Below, in pieces: positions 8,847-19,000 of a stretch of DNA of 64,000 nucleotides; within the stretch, counting starts at the first letter, position 1; each line of letters starts with the position of its first letter. The notes beneath the pieces are model-generated. The model saw only the letters and a program-made list of their open reading frames with translations. It was not told the origin of the DNA and did not search any database. Source of the DNA: Granulosicoccus sp045110475 (lineage in GTDB: Bacteria; Pseudomonadota; Gammaproteobacteria; Granulosicoccales; Granulosicoccaceae); assembly GCA_045110475.1 (NCBI GenBank), contig JBGCGC010000133.1, positions 71,950-135,949 on the forward strand, given 5' to 3'. A program made the translations under genes and the position numbers.

Positions 8847-9872
8847 CTAAGCCAGACCTACCGTATCCATGGCTCGTTCGACACGGACGGTTGAGCCACT
8901 GTCATCCAGCGGATCGCGGCGCAGTCGATGGCGAAGCGACATCGCAGCAACGCGATGAATATGTTCACGGCCGACCTCTGCGGTACCCGTCAGTGCGGCA
9001 TAGGCACGGCATGCGCGTAGCAGCGTCAGCTCGCCACGAAGACCATCTGTGCCGAGGGCGACACATAGCTCGGATAGCGTGCGCAAGGCATCGTCAGGGA
9101 CATTGATTGCCGACAACATTTTCTTTGCCTTGATGATTCGTTTGCCGATTTTTGCATCCTGTGGCTTGTATTTTTTGGCAAATTTTTCAGGGTCGCGTTC
9201 AAACTCATCGCGTAGCCGGACAATCGCCATCCGCTGATCGATATCCTGAGGCGTACTGACCTCCACGGACAATCCGAATCTGTCCAGTAGTTGAGGTCTT
9301 AGTTCGCCTTCTTCTGGATTGCCGCTACCCACCAGCAGAAATCTTGCGGCATGACGAATACTCAGGCCATCACGTTCTACTACGTTGACCCCCGAAACAG
9401 CAACGTCCAACAGCAGATCAACGAGATGGTCTTCAAGCAGGTTAACCTCATCGATGTACAGAAAGCCTCTGTTGGCAGCGGCTAACAAGCCGGGTTCAAA
9501 AGCCTTGATCCCGGCCGTCAAGGCTTTCTCGAGATCGAGTGCGCCAACAACACGATCCTCACTGGCACCCAGTGGAAGGTCAACGACAGGCGTATCCCTG
9601 TCCACCTTGGTCAATGGTCCCTCGCTGAGACGTTTTTTGCACTCGTCACACAGCTTGTCTTCGGGCTTGGGACTACAGGCAAAACGGCAGCCCTGAACAA
9701 CCGAAATGGAAGGAAGTAGTGCGGCCAGTGCGCGCATTGCAGTGGTCTTGCCGGTACCCCGATCACCAAGAACCAGAACGCCTCCAATGCTGGCATCGAC
9801 TGCTGCCATTTGCAGGGACAACTTCATGTCTTCCTGACCGACGATGGCCGAAAACGGAAATACGTTACTCAT
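8847..9872 (-). CDS. bchI: Magnesium chelatase ATPase subunit I
   Basis: 341-residue AAA+ ATPase of Mg-chelatase. Walker A is GDRGTGKT (residues 36-43), Walker B lies in GFLYIDEVNLLEDH, and the CRFACSPKPEDKLCDECKKR insert characteristic of BchI/ChlI follows the first strand. It assembles into hexamers with BchD and powers Mg insertion. The ATG overlaps the puhE stop (TAATG), so it is coupled to the puh genes. In several known clusters bchI-bchD lie apart from puh; here they sit directly behind puhE. Confidence 0.96.
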   Translation of the reverse strand: MSNVFPFSAIVGQEDMKLSLQMAAVDASIGGVLVLGDRGTGKTTAMRALAALLPSISVVQGCRFACSPKPEDKLCDECKKRLSEGPLTKVDRDTPVVDLPLGASEDRVVGALDLEKALTAGIKAFEPGLLAAANRGFLYIDEVNLLEDHLVDLLLDVAVSGVNVVERDGLSIRHAARFLLVGSGNPEEGELRPQLLDRFGLSVEVSTPQDIDQRMAIVRLRDEFERDPEKFAKKYKPQDAKIGKRIIKAKKMLSAINVPDDALRTLSELCVALGTDGLRGELTLLRACRAYAALTGTAEVGREHIHRVAAMSLRHRLRRDPLDDSGSTVRVERAMDTVGLA

Positions 9873-10804
9873 TATTGACTGACAGAATGGGTTGCTGTGG
9901 CTTCTACCTGATTGAGTGTGACAGAAACCGGCCCACTTGTTGAAACTGTCATGACCTTGTGAATGCGTTCCTGTGTGCGAGCCTGAATACGCTGCGCCGA
10001 GAAGGTGTCTGGCAGACTGTCTTCAGCGAGAGAGAGTGTGGTGTCTGATTCGATTTCCTCGCGGGCGAAAATTCGGTTCCACAGTTCCGAATCAGCGATT
10101 GGTAAGGCCATAAACAGATGCTCAAGTATCGCAAGCGATAGCAAAACACCCGGCAATATGAAAATCAGCGATTGATGGTAGTCACTGGCCATTGCACGCG
10201 AAATAAGATCAAAAGCCACCAGAGCAGCAGACAAAACGGAAATGGGAAAGAATACGGTTACCGGTGCGCGACGAATATAGCTGTGGGCATAGGCCAGACG
10301 TTTGGGAAACCAGTCGGTGTTGAAATTAGGGACGCCGAAAAACAGATTGAGTTTGGCACTCCAGCGCATCAGCCACAGCACCAGAAAAGAAAAAAGAGCA
10401 ACCTGATTTTCAGCGTTTAAAAACAGTGTCATAACAACACCGCCGGTAAACAAGACGCTCACCTCATGCCAGATACTGGCGCCTAGCGCCAATCGGAAGC
10501 GTTTGCCTGTAGCGCAGTCGTCGGGGCATTGTCGCTTGTGAACGCCGCCAATGAGGCCAGTGTAGTAACTGAGCTCGATACAACCCCATAAGAAAACAGC
10601 AGCAAGAAATCCAAGATAGGATTGCCACGGTTGTGTACCGGACGCGGACACCTGCATGCATACCAGCGACAACGCCGATACCGTAAGTAGCGTAGCAATC
10701 AGGGGAGAGCGTACTCTGACAATGGTTTGTTGAAGATAGAGCACCAGGCCGGTGCCCAGCCACCAGGCAACAATGACAACCAGTATAGGTCCCAGTAAAG
10801 ACAT
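9872..10804 (-). CDS. puhE: PuhE, photosynthetic complex assembly protein
   Basis: 310-residue integral membrane protein of the PuhE (DUF3623) family. About seven hydrophobic helices are visible, starting MSLLGPILVVIVAWWLGTGL; the family stretch WHEVSVLFTGG and MRWSAKLNLFFGVPN are recognisable. PuhE modulates bacteriochlorophyll production and reaction-centre assembly; the molecular activity is not known. It follows puhC after 18 bases and overlaps bchI. In many clusters acsF lies between puhC and puhE; that gene is absent here. Confidence 0.92.
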   Translation of the reverse strand: MSLLGPILVVIVAWWLGTGLVLYLQQTIVRVRSPLIATLLTVSALSLVCMQVSASGTQPWQSYLGFLAAVFLWGCIELSYYTGLIGGVHKRQCPDDCATGKRFRLALGASIWHEVSVLFTGGVVMTLFLNAENQVALFSFLVLWLMRWSAKLNLFFGVPNFNTDWFPKRLAYAHSYIRRAPVTVFFPISVLSAALVAFDLISRAMASDYHQSLIFILPGVLLSLAILEHLFMALPIADSELWNRIFAREEIESDTTLSLAEDSLPDTFSAQRIQARTQERIHKVMTVSTSGPVSVTLNQVEATATHSVSQ

Positions 10805-10822
10805 AAAGAGCGCTGTGCTTGT

Positions 10823-11314
10823 CTAGGACGAGGATGTCAGTGACGCTTTGTGCGACGCAGACGTTCCTGGAATCAATCGTGTAAAGGCCTCGACATTGTC
10901 TTTGCCGAAAGCTGATAGCTCGACACGTCGAGCAGTTGCGGGATCAATGAGAGAGACCAGACCGTCTTCCCACATGGCAAGCTCAAAAGGTATCTCTGGT
11001 CCAAGCCCCTGTGCCTTGCGATCACGGACAAGACCACGCATGACACTTCGCATAAAACCATCTTCGCCGGAGTCAAGACGGATTAGTTCCTGACCATTGT
11101 CTGCGTTGATGACACTTACCATGCCATCTTCCAGATCGACAAAATGCAGTTTTTGTGACACCAGAAGATTGCCATGTTCATTGATGAGCACATGCTGATA
11201 ACCGGTCCCATCCACCAAACGGTGAGTGTAGCTGTAATAGAGCGTGCATACCAATGCGACCACTAGCCCTGTTCGGAACCAGATGGGTAGTATCGCTTTC
11301 TCGCCCGGCTTCAT
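10823..11314 (-). CDS. puhC: PuhC, photosynthetic complex assembly protein
   Basis: 163-residue bitopic protein with one N-terminal membrane helix (about residues 12-30, FRTGLVVALVCTLYYSY) and a periplasmic domain. PuhC assists assembly or organisation of the reaction centre with light-harvesting complex 1. Its start overlaps the puhB stop by 4 bases (ATGA). Position in puhA-B-C order and size match the family. Confidence 0.9.
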   Translation of the reverse strand: MKPGEKAILPIWFRTGLVVALVCTLYYSYTHRLVDGTGYQHVLINEHGNLLVSQKLHFVDLEDGMVSVINADNGQELIRLDSGEDGFMRSVMRGLVRDRKAQGLGPEIPFELAMWEDGLVSLIDPATARRVELSAFGKDNVEAFTRLIPGTSASHKASLTSSS

Positions 11315-11985
11315 GAGACTTCCGACTTCATCAGTACCGCTTCGGCTGTTGAACCTGAGATTGTACGTGGCGTCTGTTTTTCATTGTCAACGCGGCGTTG
11401 TGTCGCCGATGACTCAGCCGCAATGTCATGAATAATCCTTGCTACCTTCTGCACATCTGCAACGCTTCTGATCATGGGCTGCGGTCTGGAGAAGTTCCAC
11501 GGGCGCACATGCGGCCACATCACCAGATAACTGATTCTCTTACTATCTTTCACTGCCAAGGGTATATCACCGTTACCGTTTTTACCAACACGGACATCGG
11601 CAGCACATATTTGTGAAAACGGCAGATTTACCGTCATTTGCAAGGCAATACCAAAGCGAATAAGAACACGCTTGTTGGTTATCGTGTAAATGGTGACCCG
11701 TGAGGTAAGGTAGGCAAGCAATCCGAGAATGCTCAGCCCTAACACGCTGAGCAGAGTCGTCGTTGCGAGACTGATACCGGACGATGAAGGGCCCATCTGT
11801 TGGATCGACACCGCCTGTATGAGAAGGATGAGTGCAAAGTACACGACGATCTTGCGAATATGAAAGGCATTTTTCGCTATCTCCCAGACGTTTGGGCTCC
11901 CTTGCCAGACGATATGTTCACCGGGTGGTAGTGGGGCAGGAATTCCGGGACTATCTTCGAAGTCGAAATCATCATGATCGTGCAC
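11311..11985 (-). CDS. puhB: PuhB, photosynthetic complex assembly protein
   Basis: 224-residue PH-domain membrane protein of the PuhB family, which helps reaction-centre assembly. An N-terminal acidic stretch leads into LPPGEHIVWQGSPNVWEIAKNAFHIRKI, the family signature, then two hydrophobic segments and the YTITNKRVLIRFGIALQMTVNLPF strand region typical of bacterial PH domains. It begins 83 bases after puhA and overlaps puhC by 4 bases. Confidence 0.92.
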   Translation of the reverse strand: MHDHDDFDFEDSPGIPAPLPPGEHIVWQGSPNVWEIAKNAFHIRKIVVYFALILLIQAVSIQQMGPSSSGISLATTTLLSVLGLSILGLLAYLTSRVTIYTITNKRVLIRFGIALQMTVNLPFSQICAADVRVGKNGNGDIPLAVKDSKRISYLVMWPHVRPWNFSRPQPMIRSVADVQKVARIIHDIAAESSATQRRVDNEKQTPRTISGSTAEAVLMKSEVS

Positions 11986-12068
11986 AGTTATATCTCCTGT
12001 GTGGAATTTGAAATCTGGCTATTCACGCAGTTTGCCGGGCAAGATACGTGAACAGCCAATACTCAGGA

Positions 12069-12902
12069 TTAGATGAACGATTCAGTTCTTTGTGGTGAGC
12101 CGTAGACATGGGCTCCTCCATAGTAAGCCTGGATCTTGTCTTCTTCGAGAAGCGTGACAACAGACTCGTTGGCGCACAACGGTACGTTCTCGAATTGAGC
12201 ACTGTTGAGTGATGCGACACGAACCTCCTTCTTGCGACCGTCAATCAAGCGCTCTGTCAAGGGGGTGTCGGTATCAGTCACGCGTAAGCTGTTTCTTCTA
12301 AGCGTCATGTACATCATGGGCAAAAGAACTGTCTTGCCTGAATTGAGCGCAACCTTGTAATAGCGAGGCAACATTTCCATCCGATCGAGCATGATGTCAG
12401 AGATTTTACCGACAACTACACCGTCACAAGCACGAACATCCAGACCGTGTGGATCGGTTGACATGCTAGGAATAAAGTACTCCTCGGGAGGCAGTGAGGA
12501 CAGTGGCATAATTCGCGGTTCACCTTCGATAGTCATGTCCGGATGATCAGCACGTTCAACCCAGGCAGCAGCACCCAGACCATCGATCATGGCATCGCCA
12601 TTGGGAACCAGTGGCGCGCCAGGCCAGGGACCGAGAGGTTTGGCATTAAGCTCGCGGTGATCGTCATTCTTGCCACTGGGCAGGTGGACAGTCTCGCCAT
12701 TTAAAAGCTCATAGGTTTTCGCAGCGGGCACTTTGTGATCTGTGCTTGGAGCACCACGGTCATTTTCGTTGTAGCGCAGTGGGAACCCTTCCCGTCGGCT
12801 TTCCTTGTTCAGATAAAGTACCAGGAAAACAAAGAATAGCCAGAAGAGGTACAGGGCAAGCTGCGCAACGTCGATGTATTGAGTGATATAACCAACTTCC
12901 AT
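12069..12902 (-). CDS. puhA: Photosynthetic reaction centre H subunit
   Basis: 277-residue H subunit with one N-terminal helix (residues ~11-32, VAQLALYLFWLFFVFLVLYL) and a cytoplasmic PRC-barrel-type domain that caps L and M and guides proton transfer to QB. Sequence landmarks are KTYELLNGETVHLP, the central SLPPEEYFIPSMSTDPHGLDVRACDG and GKISDIMLDRMEMLPRYYKV. It follows lhaA after 15 bases and leads the puhA-B-C-E block. Confidence 0.97.
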   Translation of the reverse strand: MEVGYITQYIDVAQLALYLFWLFFVFLVLYLNKESRREGFPLRYNENDRGAPSTDHKVPAAKTYELLNGETVHLPSGKNDDHRELNAKPLGPWPGAPLVPNGDAMIDGLGAAAWVERADHPDMTIEGEPRIMPLSSLPPEEYFIPSMSTDPHGLDVRACDGVVVGKISDIMLDRMEMLPRYYKVALNSGKTVLLPMMYMTLRRNSLRVTDTDTPLTERLIDGRKKEVRVASLNSAQFENVPLCANESVVTLLEEDKIQAYYGGAHVYGSPQRTESFI

Positions 12903-12917
12903 TATCCCGTCTCCTGA

Positions 12918-14423
12918 TCAGTTGGGAAACTCGGCAAGACTGAGTTGCCGAGGATGTGAATATGAATGAGCAACCATTGAAGTCAATGGCCCAAGTGCCG
13001 CTAGCGCGACGAACAACAGTCCTATTTCCAGGTGATACACCACGCTATAACCGACTGCCGGGTCACTCAGTGCGTCACCTAGCGCACCACTGACAGCCAT
13101 ACTGGTTGTAAAGTCACGTATAAGGCCGCCAAGCGCAATCCCGGCACCTGCGGCGGTGGCCTGTGCAGCGCCCCAGGCACCCAGCGACAGACCGGTATGT
13201 TCTTCACCAACCATTGTCATCGCCATCATCAAGGTACTGATCGCAAACAGTCCGGCACCGAAACCAATAAGTGCGGTGCCCAGCCTAAACACAGTAGCCG
13301 ACTGCAATGGATCGGCAAAGATGACCATAGAGAAGGCGACAATTCCAACGAGGATTCCCATGGCGGCCAGGCGTGCAGGGTGTGCACCGTTTTTCAACCG
13401 CCAACCAGCCAACACGAAGGCGCTAAGCGATCCAGCTGCAAGGATGGCTGTCAGAACCGTTGTGGCGCTTACGCTCAGATCAAGAATTTGCGCACCATAC
13501 GGCTCAAGAAGAATGTCCTGCATACTGAAGCCTGCGGTTCCCAGCATAATGGCCACCAGAAATCGCTTGCCTTTTGCAGCCTTGAGGTAGCGTTGCCACA
13601 CTGTTCGAAAAGCTGGACGTTTATTCTGGTTACGATCAGGTCTGCGCGACTCTTGCTTCCACAATGCGACACAATTAAACACCATGGTGAGAATTGCAGC
13701 GCCTTGTATAACCTGAATCAGTTTCAGTTGTGTGAAATTATTGAGCAGCCCACCAAAGACAAGAGCACTGATCAGCATCCCTGCGAGGAGTACCACGTAT
13801 AACAAGGCAACCACTTGTGGACGCTTGTCTTGTGGTGCCACATCAGTTGCCAATGCAAGACCCGCGGTCTGACTCGTGTGAAGACCCAGACCAACCAGAA
13901 GAAAGGCCAGGGCTGCTGCTGTGCGTGCCAACCAATCAGGTGCTGTGCCGTCGCCGGAAAGCAACAACAGCGCAAAAGGCATGATCGCGAGACCTCCGAA
14001 TTGCAGCAGACTGCCCATCCACAAATAGGGCACACGTCGCCAGCCGATTGCCGATTTGTGATGATCGGACCGATGCCCTATAAAAGCTCTGAACGGCGCA
14101 AACAGCATCGGCAGCGCAACCATGGTTGCAACCAGCCAGGCGGGTACGCCCAGTTCGGCAATCATCACGCGGTTCAAGGTGCCATTGAGCAACACAAGCG
14201 CCATGCCACAAGACACCTGGAACATCGACAGACGAACAATCCGGCGCCATGGGAGAGCATCGCTAGCCGCATCTGCAAACGGCATCGCCCGGTAGAGCAA
14301 CGATTTAAACTGAGTCTTACGATGGTCTGCCATAGCTCTGGCTGACTCGCGACGCACATCTGCGTCTGCGACCGCATCTGCGACCGCATCTGACCTCCGG
14401 CTATGTGAGGCCGATTGGCTCAT
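12918..14423 (-). CDS. lhaA: LhaA/PucC-type light-harvesting complex assembly MFS protein
   Basis: 501-residue membrane protein of the BCD (PucC/LhaA) branch of the major facilitator superfamily, with about twelve helices. It acts in light-harvesting 1 assembly, probably by handling bacteriochlorophyll delivery. Family stretches are LNGTLNRVMIAELGVPAWLVA and GHRSDHHKSAIGWRRVPYLWMG. Location between bchM and puhA is the classic lhaA position. ATG 14423 overlaps the bchM stop (ATGA), which is better than the TTG at 14429. The N-terminus carries a short ADAVADADV repeat from a duplicated 12-base unit. Confidence 0.93.
   Translation of the reverse strand: MSQSASHSRRSDAVADAVADADVRRESARAMADHRKTQFKSLLYRAMPFADAASDALPWRRIVRLSMFQVSCGMALVLLNGTLNRVMIAELGVPAWLVATMVALPMLFAPFRAFIGHRSDHHKSAIGWRRVPYLWMGSLLQFGGLAIMPFALLLLSGDGTAPDWLARTAAALAFLLVGLGLHTSQTAGLALATDVAPQDKRPQVVALLYVVLLAGMLISALVFGGLLNNFTQLKLIQVIQGAAILTMVFNCVALWKQESRRPDRNQNKRPAFRTVWQRYLKAAKGKRFLVAIMLGTAGFSMQDILLEPYGAQILDLSVSATTVLTAILAAGSLSAFVLAGWRLKNGAHPARLAAMGILVGIVAFSMVIFADPLQSATVFRLGTALIGFGAGLFAISTLMMAMTMVGEEHTGLSLGAWGAAQATAAGAGIALGGLIRDFTTSMAVSGALGDALSDPAVGYSVVYHLEIGLLFVALAALGPLTSMVAHSYSHPRQLSLAEFPN
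14365..14388. repeat. 12-bp tandem duplication in the lhaA N-terminus
   Basis: Two perfect copies of TCTGCGACCGCA, partly continued by TCTG, inside the lhaA reading frame near its start. They keep frame and encode a repeated Ala-Asp-Ala-Val on the minus strand; a slippage-type duplication in an unstructured leader. Confidence 0.75.
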
Positions 14424-15124
14424 GGGCAACTCAATTCCATCGCCTGTGATTTGTAAAAGGGCGTATTGACACGTTGCGTCTGAAGTACATCTGTGCCGTC
14501 GGGCAGTTCGCTGGCGACCAACTTGCGCAATAGTGATTCCTTTACCGGTTCAATGGCTGGAGATCTGTCATTTCTTGGGAAAAGCTTTCCGGCGCTCTTC
14601 ATGATCATCAGTGCTGGAGAGCGTGGTGCAAACGTAAAGAGTAGACGAGAGTTTGCGCCTGTCGCATTCTGTTGCAATTGCGATAGTGCCCTGACTATGT
14701 CCCTGGCCTGATAGTGAATCAGGGAGTCTATGGCGATGACATAGTCAAAGTGATTTTTCTCCGCACCCAACATGTCGCCAGACCGAAATCTGAGTCTATC
14801 GCGTACTTCACTCGGGGTGCGATCCTGTGCCAGCTTGATAAGGCTTGGAGACAGATCAATACCGACAACCTCCGCACCTCGGCGTGCGCAGGCTATCGAG
14901 AAAGCACCCGTACCACAACCTGCATCCAGAACACGCTTGCCGGACAGATCGTCCGGCATCCATGACAACAGGACATCGAACATTTCTGCCCGACCAGCTC
15001 GCACGGTTTGCCGAATTCTGGACACCGGTGCTTCTGAGGTCAGTTGTTCCCAGGCGTGAGCAGCAGTACGGTCAAAGTAGGTCTTTAACTGCTGTCGCCT
15101 GTCCAGATAGGTATCGCGTTGCAT
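14420..15124 (-). CDS. bchM: Magnesium-protoporphyrin IX methyltransferase
   Basis: 234-residue SAM-dependent methyltransferase that esterifies the ring-C propionate of Mg-protoporphyrin IX. The SAM site is VLDAGCGTGAF (residues ~65-75) followed by VVGIDLS, and the substrate-family stretch YVIAIDSLIHYQ is present. It follows bchL after 36 bases and overlaps lhaA by 4 bases. The gene order bchH-bchL-bchM is that of most proteobacterial clusters. Confidence 0.95.
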   Translation of the reverse strand: MQRDTYLDRRQQLKTYFDRTAAHAWEQLTSEAPVSRIRQTVRAGRAEMFDVLLSWMPDDLSGKRVLDAGCGTGAFSIACARRGAEVVGIDLSPSLIKLAQDRTPSEVRDRLRFRSGDMLGAEKNHFDYVIAIDSLIHYQARDIVRALSQLQQNATGANSRLLFTFAPRSPALMIMKSAGKLFPRNDRSPAIEPVKESLLRKLVASELPDGTDVLQTQRVNTPFYKSQAMELSCP

Positions 15125-15160
15125 GATTAGGGCAGCCTCCGGTCAGAGATACGGTGTGGA

Positions 15161-16084
15161 TCAATCAAAGCCGAGCAGATCGAAAATGTCACGATCCTGC
15201 ATTGATACCGCTTCGACAGGATCACAACCTGCATACAACATCGCGGCCAGGCGAAGATATTCGTTTTGCACAGCTTCAAGTTCGGGTGAATGTTCCATTT
15301 CGAACAAGGTGGATTTTTTCAGGCGACTGCGACGAATTACATCCAGATCAGGGAAGTGCGCAACTGTCTTCATCCCGGTCTTTTCGTTGAACCTTTCGAT
15401 CTGATCTGTACCGGCACTGCGATTGGCGATAACTCCGGCCATTCTGACATCGTAGTTCTTGGCTTTGGCGCCGATTGCCTGAACAATGCGATTCATCGCA
15501 AAGATCGAATCAAAATCGTTGGCTGCAACAATCAATGCACGATCAGCGTGCTGCAAGGGTGCAGCAAACCCACCACAGACTACATCTCCGAGTACATCAA
15601 AAATAACAACATCAGTGTCTTCGAGAAGATGGTGTTCCTTGAGCAGCTTTACCGTTTGTCCAACCACATAACCGCCGCAGCCGGTTCCAGCCGGTGGGCC
15701 TCCAGCCTCAACACACATGACACCATTGTAGCCTTCGTACACATAGTCATCCGGTGTCAGTTCTTCGGTATGAAAATCGGCTTCTGCCAATACGTCGATA
15801 ACTGTCGGCATCAGTTTCTTGGTGAGTGTGAAGGTGGAGTCATGCTTTGGATCACAGCCGATTTGCAGGACGCGCTTACCCAGTTTTGAAAATGCAGCCG
15901 ACAGGTTGGAAGAGGTTGTGCTCTTGCCAATTCCACCTTTGCCATAAACGGCAAATACCTTGGCACCATCGATTTTCATCGATTCGTCCTGATGTACCTG
16001 AACGCTGCCCTGACCATCAGGTTTGTGTTTGCCTACACTGTTGGCACGCGAAATCTTGCTTATTGGGACGGCTTGTACATTCAT
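15161..16084 (-). CDS. bchL: Light-independent protochlorophyllide reductase, ATPase subunit L
   Basis: 307-residue NifH-like iron-sulfur ATPase that delivers electrons to BchN-BchB for dark reduction of protochlorophyllide ring D. The P-loop GKGGIGKS is at residues 48-55; the two cysteines that bridge the [4Fe-4S] cluster of the dimer are in PPAGTGCGGY and GDVVCGGFAAP. The first 35 residues form a variable leader. The ATG overlaps the bchH stop (ATGA). Motifs match BchL rather than the related BchX, which has different sequence around the second cysteine. Confidence 0.97.
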   Translation of the reverse strand: MNVQAVPISKISRANSVGKHKPDGQGSVQVHQDESMKIDGAKVFAVYGKGGIGKSTTSSNLSAAFSKLGKRVLQIGCDPKHDSTFTLTKKLMPTVIDVLAEADFHTEELTPDDYVYEGYNGVMCVEAGGPPAGTGCGGYVVGQTVKLLKEHHLLEDTDVVIFDVLGDVVCGGFAAPLQHADRALIVAANDFDSIFAMNRIVQAIGAKAKNYDVRMAGVIANRSAGTDQIERFNEKTGMKTVAHFPDLDVIRRSRLKKSTLFEMEHSPELEAVQNEYLRLAAMLYAGCDPVEAVSMQDRDIFDLLGFD

Positions 16085-19000
16085 GCTGCTGCTCCGGCTT
16101 CAACGCCTTCAAGTCGATCTTCCAGTTCATCACCCGCCTCTTGCAAGGCTTGTAAGACTTCTTCACTGGGAGACCAGTAGTTTCTCTCGCTTGCCTCTAA
16201 CAGCCTGTTGGCCATTCGCGCTGAGGCGGTGGGGTTCAACTCGGCCAATCGATCGCGCATAGCCTTGTCTAGTACAAATGTCTTTGCCATCTGGTTGTAA
16301 ACCCATGGCGATACCTGCCCGGTTGTTGCTGACCAGCCAAGCGTATTGGTTATGGAGGTTTCGATATTTCGCACGCCTTCGTATCCATGCTTTAACTGGC
16401 CTTCGTACCATTTCGGGTTAAGCATACGGGTCCGTGTTTCCAGAGCGACTTGCTCTTGCAAGGTTCTGACAGTGCCATCACCCTGCGTCTGATCACCAAT
16501 GTAGGTGGGCACAGCCTTGCCCTGTGCTTGCTTCACCATGGAGTTGATACCTCCGAGTGTGTCGAAGTAATAGTCTAGTTGTGTTACGCCAAGCTCGACG
16601 CTTTCAAGATTCTGATAGGCAAGATCCACATCAGCGAGCGCAGTTTCAAGCAAGCGTGATTGTCGTTTGGCCTGTCCATCTACACCAAACGCGTAGCACT
16701 TTCTATTGCCATACGTGTCCGCCAATTCGCTTTCATCTTCCCAGCTACCACTGTCAATTAGCAAATTGACATTGGAGCCGTAGGCACCATCAGCATTGCT
16801 GAACACCCGCAATGCTGCAGTTGTAATATCACAATCATTTTTCTGTTGATAGGCGAGGGTGTGAGCACGTACAAAGTTCATCTCCAGAGGCTCATCGGCC
16901 TGCGATGCAAGCAGTGCCGCTTCGGCAAGCATTCTGGTTTGCAGAGGCAGAAGATCACGAAATACGCCGGATAGCGTGGTTAATACATCAACGCGTGGCC
17001 GCCCCAGTTCTTCCAATGACATGAGCTGTGCACCGGACAGCTTGCCGTAGGCATCGAATCTGGGTCGAGCGCCCATGAGTGCCATGACCTGCGCGATGGG
17101 TACACCTTCATTTTTAAGATTGTCACTACCCCAAAGTACAAATGCGATGGACTGAGGTAATGAGCCTGTTTCACTCACGTGTCTTTCAAGGAGTAATTCA
17201 GCGTGTCTGTGACCAGCTCGTTGTGCTTGTTCAGTTGGCAATCTGAACGGGTCGAAGCCATGAATGTTACGACCTGCCGGCAGCGTTTCGGCGTTGTGAA
17301 GTAAATCGCCTCCCGGTGCAGCCTTGATATAGCCGGCATCCAGCGCGTGGATCATGCCGGAAAGTTCGTTATCAGCGGTCAGATGCTGATTCATGGCGCG
17401 AATCTCTGCTTGCCAGTCTGGTGCAGATTCATTGTCTTGCCCGTCGCTCACGTGCTCTGCCGAATCAAGACTGCCGACGTACTCAAGTACCTGTTCTTTT
17501 TCGGGAGCCTGGTCGGTCAGTTTGCACTTCAAATAGGCATGTAGTACGTCAGCGCGCTCTTCCTCGCCGGGTGCTTCGCCAATGATGTGCAAACCGCAGG
17601 GGATAAGTTCGTTTTCGTATTCGACGAGCAGTGTTTGAAGTCGAATTATTGTTTTCTCGACGGCATTCTCATGCCAGTCAAGGTCTTCACCAAACTCTAT
17701 TTCATCGGCTTGCGCGATGAGTAGTGCAAGTAGTTCCCTGCCTTCGTCGGTGTCGTGCTCGTCCAGCTGATTGTATTGGCGAATGGCCGTCTTGATATCA
17801 TTGAGCCCTTTGTACAAACCAGCCTCTGTTACCGAAGGAGTGAGGTAGCTGATCAGAGTCGCGGCGCTACGGCGCTTGGCGATGGTTGCTTCGGAAGGAT
17901 TGTTAGCAGCGTAGAAGTAGAAGTTGGGGGTGTCGCCAATAAGGCGATCAGGCCAGCAATTACCCGACAAGCCAGAGTGTTTTCCGGGCATGAATTCCAA
18001 CGCACCATGAGTGCCAAAATGCATCAGTGCATGCACATTGACCGTGTCCTGAAGGTAACGATAAAAGGCGCAGAAAGCATGCGTAGGCGCGAAGCCACCT
18101 TCAAACAGAAGACGCATCGGATCGCCTTCGTAACCAAATCCGGGTTGCAGGCCAATGGTGACCTTGCCCAACTGGATCCCGAGGACGAAAATACCACTAC
18201 CGTTGGTGAGAAGTTTGCCCGGGGCAGGTCCCCATTGATTTTCTATGTCCTCAAGCCAGGGCGTGTTTCTGACATGTTCGTCTGTCGGAATGGTTGCCAG
18301 AACGTTGGCATCGGTACCAAACACGCTGGCGTTGCCGTTGAGGATCAGCGCGCGCAGATCGTCAGCTGAATTGGGTAGCTCGACGTCGTAGCCTTCATCG
18401 GCAAGTCGGGTCAAGGTATTGAAAAGACTTTCGAATACAGCCAGATAGGCAGCGGTACCAACAGCGCCTGCGTTGGGTGGAAAGTTGAACAGGACGATTC
18501 CCAGCTTGCGTTCGGCTCGCTCGCTACGCCTGAGTCGTACCAGTTCGACGGTTCGGCTGGCCAGCGTATCAATACGTTCAACGATGGGCAGTTTATCCTG
18601 GTCACCGTTACTGCCCATGGATTTCTGACCACCGTAGACGATCGGACCTGTCGCACCATCCAGTTCGGGTAGCGCCACCATCAATGTGGTTTCAATAGGC
18701 GCAAGGCCACGGCTACTCTGTTCCCATTGAGACAGGGACTGAAACTCACTGGGGTGCGCTGCGATGTAAGGTACGTCCAGTTCGCTGAGTGCTATGACTG
18801 CCGATTTGGCGTCGTTGTAGGCTGGTCCGCCTACCAGTGAAAAGCCCGTAAGCGAAATCATGCAATCGATACGGGTGTTTTCACCGTCCTTGAAGTAGGC
18901 ATCCATTGCGGGTCTGCCGTCAAGTCCGCTGGCAAAGGCAGGGATGACTTTCAGGCCACGCGATTCCAGTGTTTCGATCACTGAATCATAATGTTTGGTG

